In this document: positions 15,605 through 24,644 of the stretch, in pieces
How the letters are laid out: each line of letters starts with the position of its first letter
How positions within the stretch are numbered: the first letter of the stretch is position 1
Source: Candidatus Defluviilinea proxima
GTDB lineage: Bacteria; Chloroflexota; Anaerolineae; Anaerolineales; Villigracilaceae
NCBI GenBank assembly: GCA_016721115.1
Contig: JADKIW010000001.1
Coordinates: 4,789,501 to 4,853,500 of the forward strand
Direction: 5' to 3'
Length of the DNA: 64,000 nucleotides
Notes under the pieces: model-generated
Told to the model about the DNA's origin: nothing
The model's database searches: none
The model's input: only the letters and a program-made list of their open reading frames with translations
Translations under genes and position numbers: made by a program

Positions 15605-15653
15605 GGCAGGAGGGTGCATCACCATCTCTCTCCACGCCATTCCTTGCGCAGAC
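15605..15653. repeat. Degenerate copy of the island's 3'-end repeat
   Basis: Contains GTGCATCACCATCTCTCTCCACGCC.. in which TCTCTCCACGCC and TTCCTTGCGC match the end of the 79-nt repeat at 17766 and 18686. It lies just after the TIR gene stop (15693). Only the 3' half is recognisable. Confidence 0.4.
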
Positions 15654-15692
15654 AAATAGCTACTCGAACCAAATCGAAATCGCCAACTCGAA

Positions 15693-17530
15693 TTACATGT
15701 TGCCAAGCAATTGCTTGTTTGAAATATATCTTGATAGACTTTCAGATATTAGATTAACGGTAGCAGTCATATCGTGTTTATCATAAAGAATATACTGCAA
15801 TGCTCTTATTTGAATGGGAGTATCACATTCATCCATCTTCACAGGAATGATAGGCAGCTTCTCATCTTGAGCCATAATGATTTCGTTCTCACAAACTGCG
15901 ACTGGGCAGCAGAAGGGGTTAATATCACAAGAAACGCGCCTGCATTCTTTATGGCATTTTCAAGGACTTTGGTCCACTCCTCTCCGGGGTTAATATTGAA
16001 GACATCCAGCCAGACATCAAATCCCTTATTTTCCAATTCGCTCGCTAAAGCTCGGACACGGTCTCTGTCTTCTCGTGAATAAGATACAAAAGCATATTTA
16101 CCTTTAGAAAATCTTATCGCCCGTCTTTCAGTTTCTGTTAGTTTCGCGTCATGTTTTGTATCTTCGCCAGGCACAAATATGCTTGATGGCAAGTTTATAC
16201 CAGCAGTATTGATCTTTTCCATCAATCTATCGGATGGAGGGCCGTAAGACTTAAACTTCCGAAGTATCTTGCCATATTGAAATCATGCTCGGTAAACACC
16301 ATAGAGTTCTTTCAAGAGAACCTGACCGTCGCGATTAGTTTCATCAAGAACTTCAACGATCTCTTTTATCACTCTTGTTCCATCACTCAAGCGTTCTTGA
16401 TAAACGATCAGGTCAATGGAAGAACATATCAGATTACCGATTTTGGTACGGGGCAGGTTCGGTTTATCTAATTGAATAAACGTTTCTAGTCTATTGACAG
16501 CATCAGCGGGAGACTTAGCCACGACCCTTAATAGTGACCCTGAAAAATTATCGCTGACATTGGTCAAAGCGTCATAAGCATCAGAAAACAAGAATTCTCC
16601 CAAAAACAGGCGATCTCCTCTTAGTTTTCCAGTCAAAGCCAACAGCTTTATAAAAGAATTCTCGTCCATCAAATCATTTTGAGCAATCAGCTTAATTAGA
16701 TGATTGATACGAAGTGAATAATTGTTTTCATATTCAATAGAGATGACCCTCTCGTCGCCTGGCACAAAACTGGACAAGACATTTACTATCGTATCCGCCC
16801 CCGCCCCCTGATATCCACAGACCAGAATATTTAATCGGGCTTCTACGGAAGCCTTTAGAAATTGCAACATATCGGCTGATACAGAACCCCATTTGACAAG
16901 TTGCTCTATGGTTATCGGTTTTCTGACAACGCGACGAATCGACACCGAGGGTGAATTGGGAGTTACCGGAGGAAACAGGATGATCACCGTCGAATTGTCC
17001 AGCAATGCAAACGTTGTAACAGGATTTTTGTCAGATGGCAGTGGCGCGTTATTCCTTGCGCAAAGGCGGTCGACAACATGCTGTAGATGAGCTTCATTCA
17101 AAAAGGAGAAGGGAGCTCTTTGCATCTTCCCTTTACTTCCAAAATAGATCTCTTGAAAATTATTTACAAAGATCTCATATATCGAATCGTCTCTTAGTAA
17201 AACATCTAACATCCCCAGCCCGAAATAATGATCAACAAGTTGATTCAATAGATCATCCAATTCGGGCTCAGTGAGCGAAAGTTGTTCTTCTTTGACAAGT
17301 CTTCCCAAAGCCACTGACAGATTCCTGGTTGCACTCTCAATATCATTAATGGAATCAATTTCCAGTATTCGAACAAGGTCAGATTCAAGTTGAGACCAGA
17401 ATTGCAGTCCGCCTGGCTCATAAGAATCAAAATCGACCGATATATTTAGGCGCGTATGCAAGTCATGAAATATCTTTCGAACTTGACCGTCATCCAAAGA
17501 ATTTACCGACTCTTCTGAATCAATAGGCAT
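15693..17530 (-). pseudogene. CpaF-like (type II/IV secretion) pseudo-ATPase fused to a TIR domain, interrupted
   Basis: The first part (17530-16283, 415 codons) is a CpaF-like secretion ATPase: all-alpha/beta N-terminal part (LLRDDSIYEIFVNNFQEIYF), VSIRRVVRKPIT, then the P-loop position NILVCGYQGAGADT. The Walker A Lys is gone (GAGAD for GSGKT), and the GEVRG and HANS motifs are altered (GEFLF, VAKSP). An in-frame TGA at 16285-16283 is followed in the same frame by the normal CpaF ending (KSYGPPSDRLMEKINTAG) and then a TIR domain (YAFVSYSREDRDRVRAL, GFDVWLDV). A lost A near 15886 shifts the frame; restoring it gives FVRNEI with the likely catalytic Glu, ending at 15693. A separate TIR gene starting at ATG 16222 is possible but has no ribosome site. 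Confidence 0.7.
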
Positions 17531-17765
17531 GCTATTCCTCGTTCACTTTCAAACCAGCGGATTGAAATATAGATTTAGAATCTATCCGAATATTCTGCTC
17601 TCGGCGGCGAGAGCAATTTTAGGATCGAAATACAGGCTTATATCATAGCTAAAAGCAACAAGGATTCAAGTAACATCTGTCCCACATATTCATCCAAGTA
17701 TCACGACAATATAGGCGTGGCTCTCGTCTCCCCTAAGGGAGGGGAAGCCTAAACCCTCTCCATTT
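17531..17765. other. Intergenic region upstream of the CpaF-TIR gene
   Basis: About 235 nt, AT-rich next to the gene, then CTCCCCTAAGGGAGGGGA and CCCTCTCCATTTGGAGAGGG small palindromes that lead into the 79-nt repeat. No ORF or clear promoter is seen. Confidence 0.4.
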
Positions 17766-17844
17766 GGAGAGGGACAAGTCATCATGCCGATCATAACCGC
17801 CACCAGGGTGAGGTCCATCACCCTCTCTCCACGCCTTTCCTCGC
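17766..17844. repeat. 79-nt intergenic repeat, copy A
   Basis: Begins GGAGAGGGACAAGTC, passes through GCCGATCATAACC and CCACCAGGG, and ends CTCTCTCCACGCC plus TCG. It matches 18686-18764 nearly base for base over 79 nt. The last codons of the 212-residue membrane protein (stop 17818) fall within it, giving that protein its Arg/Lys tail. Confidence 0.75.
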
Positions 17845-18456
17845 GCGACGTTGCTTCGTTCCTTTTTCATCCAAATTTTTCTCATGCAGTTTCATCAATT
17901 CTTTGAATGCCGCATCGCGAATACCATTAAATCTTCTCCTTTGCCTGATATCTACAACAAAGAACAAAAATGCAAGGACAAAACAAATATAGAGAGCTGT
18001 TGATGCCCAATCCTTTGCAACAGTATGGCTTAACCACATGGACAAAGCAATCCCCAAAGTAGGCAGAGAAACGATCAACGATGTAAATAATGCAAACGCA
18101 CTATATTGCAAGTCAATTTCCCTATGCAAATACTGTGAGCCATATTGTTGCAAGACAAAGTTCATCTGGTCATATTCAGGCTTGGCATCACCCAAAACAT
18201 TGAAATCGATATTCAACTTTTTGAGAATAGTATTTATCACGCTTAAGAGAAATCCCTGTATCAATCTATGCATCAACAACCCAAGAATATAGGAAGCAAA
18301 CACAATTAACAAAGAAATCAGTCCGATATAATCTTTCATATTTTTCATGAATTCGAAATCGTAAATTTCGCCCTTGTTCATAATAAGAAAAACGCTTGCT
18401 AATAAATACACAAAACCCGCAATGACAATTTCAACCCAAAGTGTTGGAGGTAACAT
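17818..18456 (-). CDS. Membrane protein of unknown function (four predicted helices)
   Basis: 212 residues. Hydrophobic segments: VEIVIAGFVYLLASVFLIM, YIGLISLLIVFASYILGLLM, LFTSLIVSLPTLGIALSMWL and ALYICFVLAFLFFVVDI, with a cytosolic stretch of about 60 residues between helices 2 and 3 (ILKKLNIDFNVLGDAK). I recognise no family. The basic C-terminal tail (KGTKQRRARKGVERG) is encoded by the intergenic repeat, so the original stop may have been lost or replaced by repeat insertion. AT-rich codon use matches the rest of the island. It lies between the CpaF-TIR gene and the two unknown genes further upstream, on the same strand. Confidence 0.65.
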   Translation of the reverse strand: MLPPTLWVEIVIAGFVYLLASVFLIMNKGEIYDFEFMKNMKDYIGLISLLIVFASYILGLLMHRLIQGFLLSVINTILKKLNIDFNVLGDAKPEYDQMNFVLQQYGSQYLHREIDLQYSAFALFTSLIVSLPTLGIALSMWLSHTVAKDWASTALYICFVLAFLFFVVDIRQRRRFNGIRDAAFKELMKLHEKNLDEKGTKQRRARKGVERG

Positions 18457-18685
18457 CTTAATTTCCCTTTCTAATTAAGTGAAAAATTGAAACAACCATA
18501 ACTCTCATTCCATTCAGTGAGCTTCCTCTCTTTTAGGAGATGGTTGGGGTGAGGTCAGACTCAAACCCCTCTCCCGTCTCCCCTAAAGGGGAGAAGCCCC
18601 GACCTTCTTCAACCTAAACTATAACTTGGAAATTCAACCCGCCCATCAATCAGAAAAGGGATCGTCATCATACCATCTCCCTTTA
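18457..18685. other. Intergenic region with short palindromes
   Basis: About 230 nt before repeat copy B. It contains CTCCCCTAAAGGGGAG and CTTTAGGAGA-type elements like those upstream of copy A (17725-17765), so the repeat unit may be larger than 79 nt. No ORF is seen. Confidence 0.4.
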
Positions 18686-18764
18686 GGAGAGGGACAAGTC
18701 AACACGCCGATCATAACCACCACCAGGGCGAGGTCCCTCACCTTCTCTCCACGCCTTCCCTCGC
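18686..18764. repeat. 79-nt intergenic repeat, copy B
   Basis: Same start GGAGAGGGACAAGTC and end CTCTCCACGCC as copy A (17766-17844), with about nine substitutions and no indel. It lies 18 nt downstream of the stop of the 321-residue gene. Confidence 0.75.
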
Positions 18765-18782
18765 ACACAGATAACTGAGCTA

Positions 18783-19748
18783 CTACAGAGAATAATGAAC
18801 TAAGTCTGAGGCTTCCTTGAAAGAGAGTCGTCTTTCTTCCATTTTTTTAATTGCATCTAAATAATCTTTTGGAGTGGGTATACCCGAAAACGAGACAGTT
18901 ACATCATAACCTAATCGTTTTAGGAGGATATTCATTTTGGAAAGAATATCAGTTCTTAATACCGCTAGTGAATGACTAAATCGCAACATTCGATAAAACA
19001 TAAAATATTCAAGTGCATGTTGATTATTAATTGCCATTCGCATGTCCCACCCCCATTTATTCGTAGCCTGTAGAATTTCTGCATCAATGCGCCTGTGAAA
19101 CTTATTAAATTCAAACCCATAGTACTCTTTTTGGCTCATGACGATATTCGAACCCAATAGCGATGCGTCTTCCAATTTTCCCAAATTATCACTTAGTGCG
19201 ATAATGCCTTTGATATTCCCCAGTTCTTTGGGCGTCTCTAGAATCCATATTTTTGACTGCGGAACTGCAATGTATTTTTTATTTCCCTCGCGTCTATCTT
19301 TTGGAATCGCTTGATAATAAGTTCCCCAAAATTTAGTCACCCTTCCCTGAACTGGTTTCAAGACAAATAATGATTTAGACATGTCACCGTCTTTGAGAGT
19401 GGCATCAACAATTTCAAAAAAGCACCTGCCACCTCTCCCAAGCAGAAAACCAGATACTTCACGAATAAAACCAAAAACCACATTACTCAGTGGCTCATAC
19501 GAAGAGCTATCGCTGTAAGGTAAATGAAAAAGCGTTTTCAACTCTAGTTCTAATGAGTCGTCACTAACAATTGCTTCAAAAGATTTCTTGTTTCTGGAAG
19601 AATGTGAACTAAAAGGCGCTATGTTATTTGTCACATCTTCAGTAAACATGTGGGAATATAAGCCACCCATATCTTTATAAAAGTAATCATGCTCTTCAGG
19701 AACATTCCACAGTGTAAGCGGATGATAGTCTAATTCTTTTTCTCGCAT
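18783..19748 (-). CDS. Unknown soluble protein, 321 residues
   Basis: No family is recognised. It has mixed alpha/beta composition and no membrane segment or signal. Notable segments: GFLLGRGGRCFFEIV, VTKFWGTYYQAIPKD, IWILETPKELGNIKGIIAL and a helical end (KMEERRLSFKEASDLVHY). It follows the 836-residue membrane protein gene by only 11 nt, and GAGAAGATTG is its ribosome site, so the two are one transcription unit and perhaps one system. It is codon-poor in G/C like the rest of the island. Confidence 0.6.
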   Translation of the reverse strand: MREKELDYHPLTLWNVPEEHDYFYKDMGGLYSHMFTEDVTNNIAPFSSHSSRNKKSFEAIVSDDSLELELKTLFHLPYSDSSSYEPLSNVVFGFIREVSGFLLGRGGRCFFEIVDATLKDGDMSKSLFVLKPVQGRVTKFWGTYYQAIPKDRREGNKKYIAVPQSKIWILETPKELGNIKGIIALSDNLGKLEDASLLGSNIVMSQKEYYGFEFNKFHRRIDAEILQATNKWGWDMRMAINNQHALEYFMFYRMLRFSHSLAVLRTDILSKMNILLKRLGYDVTVSFSGIPTPKDYLDAIKKMEERRLSFKEASDLVHYSL

Positions 19749-19759
19749 ACAATCTTCTC

Positions 19760-22270
19760 CTATCCATTACTTTTCTTCTTTCGTTTTTTCTTCCTTGAAA
19801 TCGACTCTGTTATTTTATGTCTAATTCCAAAATCTAAGCCACTAGCTTCAGGCAACGTGCTTAAGAATATATCAATAAACACTTCATCTGAATCGTAAAC
19901 TGATGAATAACGGTCGTGGGTACCACCAATTTCTCTGATAAGTTCGCTGGGATGATCAATAATACTTAATCCAATTGGCACTACCCCCCTTTCAATTTTT
20001 TCATGTTTTCTAGGCAACAACCGCATACTCGCGTTGAACTCAATTTCCCATTGAGAACGAGAGAAATCACGATTAGTTGCCCCAAAACTAAACTTCTTGT
20101 TTTGAATCAACATAGCCAATCTTTCCAAATATTCTCTTCCTTGTTTTTTTACTAAATCATCCCAAGCAACTTTGCAGGGTTTCCAAAGCTCTTCGTTCTG
20201 ATGATATTCCGAATAAATTAAAGAATAACCACTAACATCAAGCAAATCCATAATTGGCTCTGTAAGCAAAAGCAGAAACTGCTCAGGGCGAAGATTTTGA
20301 TTGTTCACCCTAATCTTTTCAAATGTCAGTAGTATTCCACCAAAATACTTTGGAAATAATGTGGCAAAGTACTCAGCATTATTTGCTCGCAAACTTTTTA
20401 AACACTCCTCACCTGCTAAAACCACGCCCTTACCAAAGTAATCAGGAAAATCGGAAGGCTCTTTCCATGTAAACAGACCTCCTAAATGAGAAACTTGGGC
20501 TACCACCATCCTCTCACGAAATGATGTTAATTTTTCTCTATATTCTTCCCAATTCCACTCAGCCCAAGGCAAATTCTCTATTGAGCGCTCTTTACTTAAC
20601 TTTTCATCAACCCCTTTTACTACTGATAACAGATGGCGCGATTTTGCTTCTAATTCCAAAGCAGAGGAAGCAACAATTGATACTTCCACAAATCTTTTCC
20701 CATCTTCATATGATTTGATAATCTTTTCAACAAAATCAACTCCATCCAGTAAAATCTTATTAGAAACCTCTTTCAAGTAAAAAGAGTATTCTTGAAGAAC
20801 TAGCTCTGTTATATACCATGAGGGTGATACGACTTGTCCCTCAACACTTATTTCAAAATTAAGACCATTGTGAATATCTTCCAATCTTTTTAGAAGTCGA
20901 AAGGGAAGATCAAGAGTATACGGTGCATTTGGCTTACTCCAATTTTGACTTGAAATTTTTTTCTTCAAATCATCAAAGTCGATTTTTCCTAAAGAGTTGA
21001 ATAGATCAGCTGCTAAAGTAGTCAACAACGCCACTAAAACCTGCAAGGCACTCAATTTTGTTCTTATATCTTCACCATTCCACTTTGATGGTGCTGATAT
21101 AGGATCGGAAAGCAGTTTGTCTACAACTTCTTTGTATTTATGAAGAAAACCAAAAGCACGCTTTATCTCGCCCACTCTTCCAGCAGCACTAAATTGGTCA
21201 AATATTCTTGCTAGAATAACTTGAGCTGTCTCCCATTGGTTTTGCTCTATTGCATACAAAAATACTTCTATTTCCAAGTTTTCAAGTTTTTCCTCTAGCC
21301 ATTCTTGATTAGGTTCTATCTGTGGTTGTAAATCTGTCTGAGTTATATTGGCAATTCGAACCATATGTTCTGATGCCATATACCAGTCTTGGAATTTAGG
21401 CGAATATAAAAACCATCGGCTTTTCGTAGGAATCGATCGTTTAATCCATAGGTACCTCACATAGAGATTCTGAATTTGAGAAAAGGTCTCACTTAATGTG
21501 CCTATGAGATGTTTTTCGGACTTTGATAAATCAATTATTCCCTGGAAACCCATTAGAGCATTTTCTGCTTGTTTCCGATAATGTTCTTGAAAAGAAGGGC
21601 TCTGAAATTCGAAACCCGATTTTGAGCTATATGATGCCCATTTAATTATTTCGGATTTTGCTTGGTCAACTAATGGGCTTGTATCAAGAAAGTTAAAGAC
21701 ACTCCACCCTAATCTAACAAAAAACAATATTGAAAGACAACCTAGAATAGCAACGACCGAAATTGATGAAACGAGTCTACTGTCAAATACAATACCGACA
21801 AAAAGTAACTCCAGACAGATAAGTGTAAAGAATACAAGAAATCGAACAGAGAAATGGCTAACTTGTTCTTGTATCACCAATAAGAATACAGTCCTTGGAG
21901 ATTTTGAGTACAAGCCACTTATTACTGTGTTTAGCCCTGTAAAATATAAAGACAGAAAAATTCCAGTGATACTCGCTGCTGCTATTAGAAAGTTGTCGTA
22001 GTTATCAACGTAATCAGGTTTGATGTCAGGGAATGGCAGAAGAATCAAGGCTATAAGGCAAAGAACAGAAAAAATAAGCGGTGCTAGTGAGGATTGAACT
22101 AGCAATCGAAAAATAACGGTATCCCGTTGGGCGTAACGAATAGACTCTTGGACTTTATATAGCCTTTTGCTGAATTCAAATTTTGTTTTCAGCCATCGAG
22201 ATTGCGATTGCCAATAAGAAATTTTTGACAATCGGTTTATCTGATTACGCTTAGTTGGTCGATTAGACAT
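19760..22270 (-). CDS. Large membrane-anchored protein of unknown function, 836 residues
   Basis: Start at ATG 22270, with GAGGAA 5 nt upstream. After about 55 residues come four hydrophobic helices within residues 60-215 (LAPLIFSVLCLIALILL, LIAAASITGIFLSLYFTGL, FLVFFTLICLELLFVGIVF, ISVVAILGCLSILFFVRLG). About 620 cytosolic, mostly helical residues follow, with no Walker, nuclease or protease motif that I can find. It pairs with the 321-residue gene 11 nt downstream. Its placement in an AT-rich island with a TIR gene makes a defence or conflict role possible, but nothing in the sequence proves it. Confidence 0.6.
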   Translation of the reverse strand: MSNRPTKRNQINRLSKISYWQSQSRWLKTKFEFSKRLYKVQESIRYAQRDTVIFRLLVQSSLAPLIFSVLCLIALILLPFPDIKPDYVDNYDNFLIAAASITGIFLSLYFTGLNTVISGLYSKSPRTVFLLVIQEQVSHFSVRFLVFFTLICLELLFVGIVFDSRLVSSISVVAILGCLSILFFVRLGWSVFNFLDTSPLVDQAKSEIIKWASYSSKSGFEFQSPSFQEHYRKQAENALMGFQGIIDLSKSEKHLIGTLSETFSQIQNLYVRYLWIKRSIPTKSRWFLYSPKFQDWYMASEHMVRIANITQTDLQPQIEPNQEWLEEKLENLEIEVFLYAIEQNQWETAQVILARIFDQFSAAGRVGEIKRAFGFLHKYKEVVDKLLSDPISAPSKWNGEDIRTKLSALQVLVALLTTLAADLFNSLGKIDFDDLKKKISSQNWSKPNAPYTLDLPFRLLKRLEDIHNGLNFEISVEGQVVSPSWYITELVLQEYSFYLKEVSNKILLDGVDFVEKIIKSYEDGKRFVEVSIVASSALELEAKSRHLLSVVKGVDEKLSKERSIENLPWAEWNWEEYREKLTSFRERMVVAQVSHLGGLFTWKEPSDFPDYFGKGVVLAGEECLKSLRANNAEYFATLFPKYFGGILLTFEKIRVNNQNLRPEQFLLLLTEPIMDLLDVSGYSLIYSEYHQNEELWKPCKVAWDDLVKKQGREYLERLAMLIQNKKFSFGATNRDFSRSQWEIEFNASMRLLPRKHEKIERGVVPIGLSIIDHPSELIREIGGTHDRYSSVYDSDEVFIDIFLSTLPEASGLDFGIRHKITESISRKKKRKKKSNG

Positions 22271-22288
22271 CAATTCCTCGTTATATTA

Positions 22289-23989
22289 CTAAAACCCTTC
22301 CGCTACATACTCGCCCCATACGCCTCTCAGCGTATTGCAGATCTCACCGAGCGTGATGTCGTTCTCCACGCATTCGATGAACAACGGCATCAGGTTCTCG
22401 GTCCCTTTGGCGGCGGTCACTAATTTTCCAAGCAACTCGTCCACTCTTTCCTGCTTTCTTCTTTCCCTTAACTCCTTCAATCTTGCCCTCTGTCCAATTT
22501 CAATCGCAGGGTCAACCTTCAAACGTTCCAACGTCATTTCTTCTTTCACCGTGAATTGATTGACTCCCACCACCACCAGTTCCCCGCGTTCAATGGCTTG
22601 TTGCGCGGCGTAGGCGGCGTTCTGGATCTCGTTCTGCATAAATCCCTTCTCAATAGATTGCAACGCACCACCCATGTCGTCGATCTTGGCGATGTATTCC
22701 TGCGCGCCTTTTTCGATCTCGTCCGTGAGATATTCGATCAGGTACGATCCCGCCAGCGGATCAACCGAGTCCGCGACGCCTGATTCGTAGGCGATGATCT
22801 GTTGCGTGCGGAGCGCCACACGTACAGCTTTTTCGGTCGGGAGCCAGAGGGCTTCATCCATGCTGTTGGTGTGCAAGGATTGCGTCCCCCCGAGGACGGC
22901 GGATAAAGCCTGAACTGTCACACGCACCACGTTGTTCTCTGGTTGTTGTGCGGTGAGGGTCGAGCCAGCGGTCTGCGTATGGAAGCGCAACTGCCAACTG
23001 GCTGGCTTCTGCGCCTTGAACCGTTCGCGCATGATCTTCGCCCACAGTCTACGAGCCGCGCGGAACTTCGCCACCTCTTCCAAAAAGTTGTTGTGCGCGT
23101 TGAAGAAGAACGAGAGTTGCCCCGCGAAATCGTCAATGTTCAAACCCGCCGCGAGCGCCGCCTCTACATACGCGATCCCATTTGCGAGCGTGAACGCCAC
23201 TTCCTGCACAGCGGTCGAACCCGCCTCGCGGATGTGATAGCCTGAGATCGAGATCGTGTTCCAATACGGAACGTCCTTCGCGCAGAACGAGAAAATGTCC
23301 GTGATGAGCCGCATCGAAGGCGCAGGCGGAAAGATATACGTGCCGCGCGCCACATACTCCTTGAGAATATCGTTCTGGATCGTGCCGCGCAGTTGACGCA
23401 TGTCCGCGCCTTGTTTCTTTGCCACCGCAATATACATCGCCAGCAACACGCCCGCAGGCGCATTGATCGTCATCGAAGTCGAAACCTTATCGAGCGGGAT
23501 CTGATCGAACAACTGCTCCATATCTTTGATCGATGAAATGGACACACCCACCTTCCCCACCTCCCCCGCCGCGATCGGATCATCCGCGTCATACCCAATT
23601 TGAGTTGGGAGGTCGAAAGCGACCGATAGCCCCGTTTGGCCTTGTCCTAATAAATAGCGATAGCGTTTGTTGGAATCTTCCGCTGTGGAGAAGCCTGCAT
23701 ATTGTCGCATCGTCCAAAAGCGTGACCGATACATCGTCGGCTGGACTCCGCGCGTGTAGGGATATTCGCCGGGGAAACCTAATTTATTTATATAGGATTC
23801 CTCCGCACTGAGCGGAGCCGTAGGCGAAGTCGAAGTGCCCGAAACGGAATCAACCTGTGAGGGAAGTCCGAGGCGCGGCACTTCGAGTCCAGAGGAATAT
23901 TCGAAGCGTTCTCTCCGCTCCTTGAATTTGTCCAATGATTTCTTAAGCGTGGATTCTTTCCATTTGTTGTATTGATCTTGTATTCCCAT
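22289..23989 (-). CDS. Acyl-CoA mutase large subunit (methylmalonyl-CoA mutase alpha, N-terminal catalytic part)
   Basis: 566 residues, the length of stand-alone large (MutA-type) subunits that lack the B12-binding domain. Diagnostic motifs are GEYPYTRGVQPTMYRSRFWT, TMRQYAGFSTAEDSNKRYR, GQTGLSVAFDLPTQIGYDADD, and SISGYHIREAGS. TMRQYAG with Tyr fits methylmalonyl-CoA mutase rather than isobutyryl-CoA mutase. The enzyme interconverts methylmalonyl-CoA and succinyl-CoA with adenosylcobalamin; the B12-binding small subunit must be encoded elsewhere. The first 60 residues include a Ser/Thr-rich insert. GGAG lies 7 nt before the ATG. It ends 18 nt before the island gene at 22270, the likely island border. 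Confidence 0.93.
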   Translation of the reverse strand: MGIQDQYNKWKESTLKKSLDKFKERRERFEYSSGLEVPRLGLPSQVDSVSGTSTSPTAPLSAEESYINKLGFPGEYPYTRGVQPTMYRSRFWTMRQYAGFSTAEDSNKRYRYLLGQGQTGLSVAFDLPTQIGYDADDPIAAGEVGKVGVSISSIKDMEQLFDQIPLDKVSTSMTINAPAGVLLAMYIAVAKKQGADMRQLRGTIQNDILKEYVARGTYIFPPAPSMRLITDIFSFCAKDVPYWNTISISGYHIREAGSTAVQEVAFTLANGIAYVEAALAAGLNIDDFAGQLSFFFNAHNNFLEEVAKFRAARRLWAKIMRERFKAQKPASWQLRFHTQTAGSTLTAQQPENNVVRVTVQALSAVLGGTQSLHTNSMDEALWLPTEKAVRVALRTQQIIAYESGVADSVDPLAGSYLIEYLTDEIEKGAQEYIAKIDDMGGALQSIEKGFMQNEIQNAAYAAQQAIERGELVVVGVNQFTVKEEMTLERLKVDPAIEIGQRARLKELRERRKQERVDELLGKLVTAAKGTENLMPLFIECVENDITLGEICNTLRGVWGEYVAEGF

Positions 23990-24006
23990 GACGACTCCAA
24001 TTTATT

Positions 24007-24074
24007 AACCACGGAGTCACTGAGACACAGAGTTTTTAAATACTCTTCTCCGTGACTCTGTGTCTTAGTGATTG
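24007..24074. repeat. Palindromic intergenic repeat of the CCACGGAG type
   Basis: Left arm ACCACGGAGTCACTGAGACACAGAG; right arm CTCCGTGACTCTGTGTCTTAGTGA. It is a relative of the element at 10240-10310, located upstream of the mutase gene. Both arms share TCACTGAGACACAGAG/CTCTGTGTCTTAGTGA. Confidence 0.55.
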
Positions 24075-24209
24075 GCTTTTTTCCAAGTATACAGGCAAAT
24101 TATCCAAGCAACGAAACCAGACAAAGACAGGATGAATTCACGACGAATGTCATTTGTTCTCCAACAACGAAACTGCTAGACTCATCGTATATATGGCAGG
24201 AGGCTCCTC

Positions 24210-24572
24210 ATGAAAATCATTGCATACATCGCGGCCGCGATCCTGATCTTTTTTGGCGTATTGTTCGTTTGGGGTTCAGGTGGAAATCAAGGCGGCGGTT
24301 GGACCTGGGTCTGTGGCGGGGCATTAAGTGTCTTGTTCGGCTTCGGCCTGATCTGGTTTGCCAGCCGTCAGCCCGCTTCTACAACGGGGAACACAACCAA
24401 CGTCACTCTCAAAGTGGACCTGCCTGCGCAGACCAAGATCGAATCTATGAATTGCAAAAACTGTGGCGGCGCCTTGAAAGCCGATAACATCAAAATGCTC
24501 GCAGGCGCACCCACTGTGGAATGTCCGTTTTGCGGCACCACGTATCAACTGACTGAAGAACCAAAGTGGTAA
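24210..24572 (+). CDS. Two-helix membrane protein with a C-terminal zinc ribbon
   Basis: 120 residues. Helices IAYIAAAILIFFGVLFVW (3-20) and GGALSVLFGFGLIWFA (36-51), then a polar linker and a zinc-ribbon made of CKNCGG and CPFCGTTY near the end. This resembles the zinc-ribbon membrane proteins that often sit beside DUF2207-type genes. GGAGG lies 7 nt before the ATG. It is 72 nt upstream of the Cys-tailed membrane protein, likely one operon. The gap carries a small palindrome (AAACTTGAAACGTGGAACC). Confidence 0.65.
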   Translation: MKIIAYIAAAILIFFGVLFVWGSGGNQGGGWTWVCGGALSVLFGFGLIWFASRQPASTTGNTTNVTLKVDLPAQTKIESMNCKNCGGALKADNIKMLAGAPTVECPFCGTTYQLTEEPKW

Positions 24573-24644
24573 ACACGTTCCAAGTCAATCAAACCTGAAA
24601 CTTGAAACGTGGAACCTGGAACTCTGAAGTATCAAGGAGTGCTT

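Noticed and set aside
16222..16282. Independent TIR gene starting at ATG 16222
   Set aside because: No ribosome site is present, and the 19 codons between the TGA and this ATG continue the CpaF C-terminal sequence in the same frame, so a single interrupted fusion explains the data better.
23533..23811. Plus-strand frames in the mutase gene
   Set aside because: They are antisense to the highly conserved mutase active-site region and have no domain.
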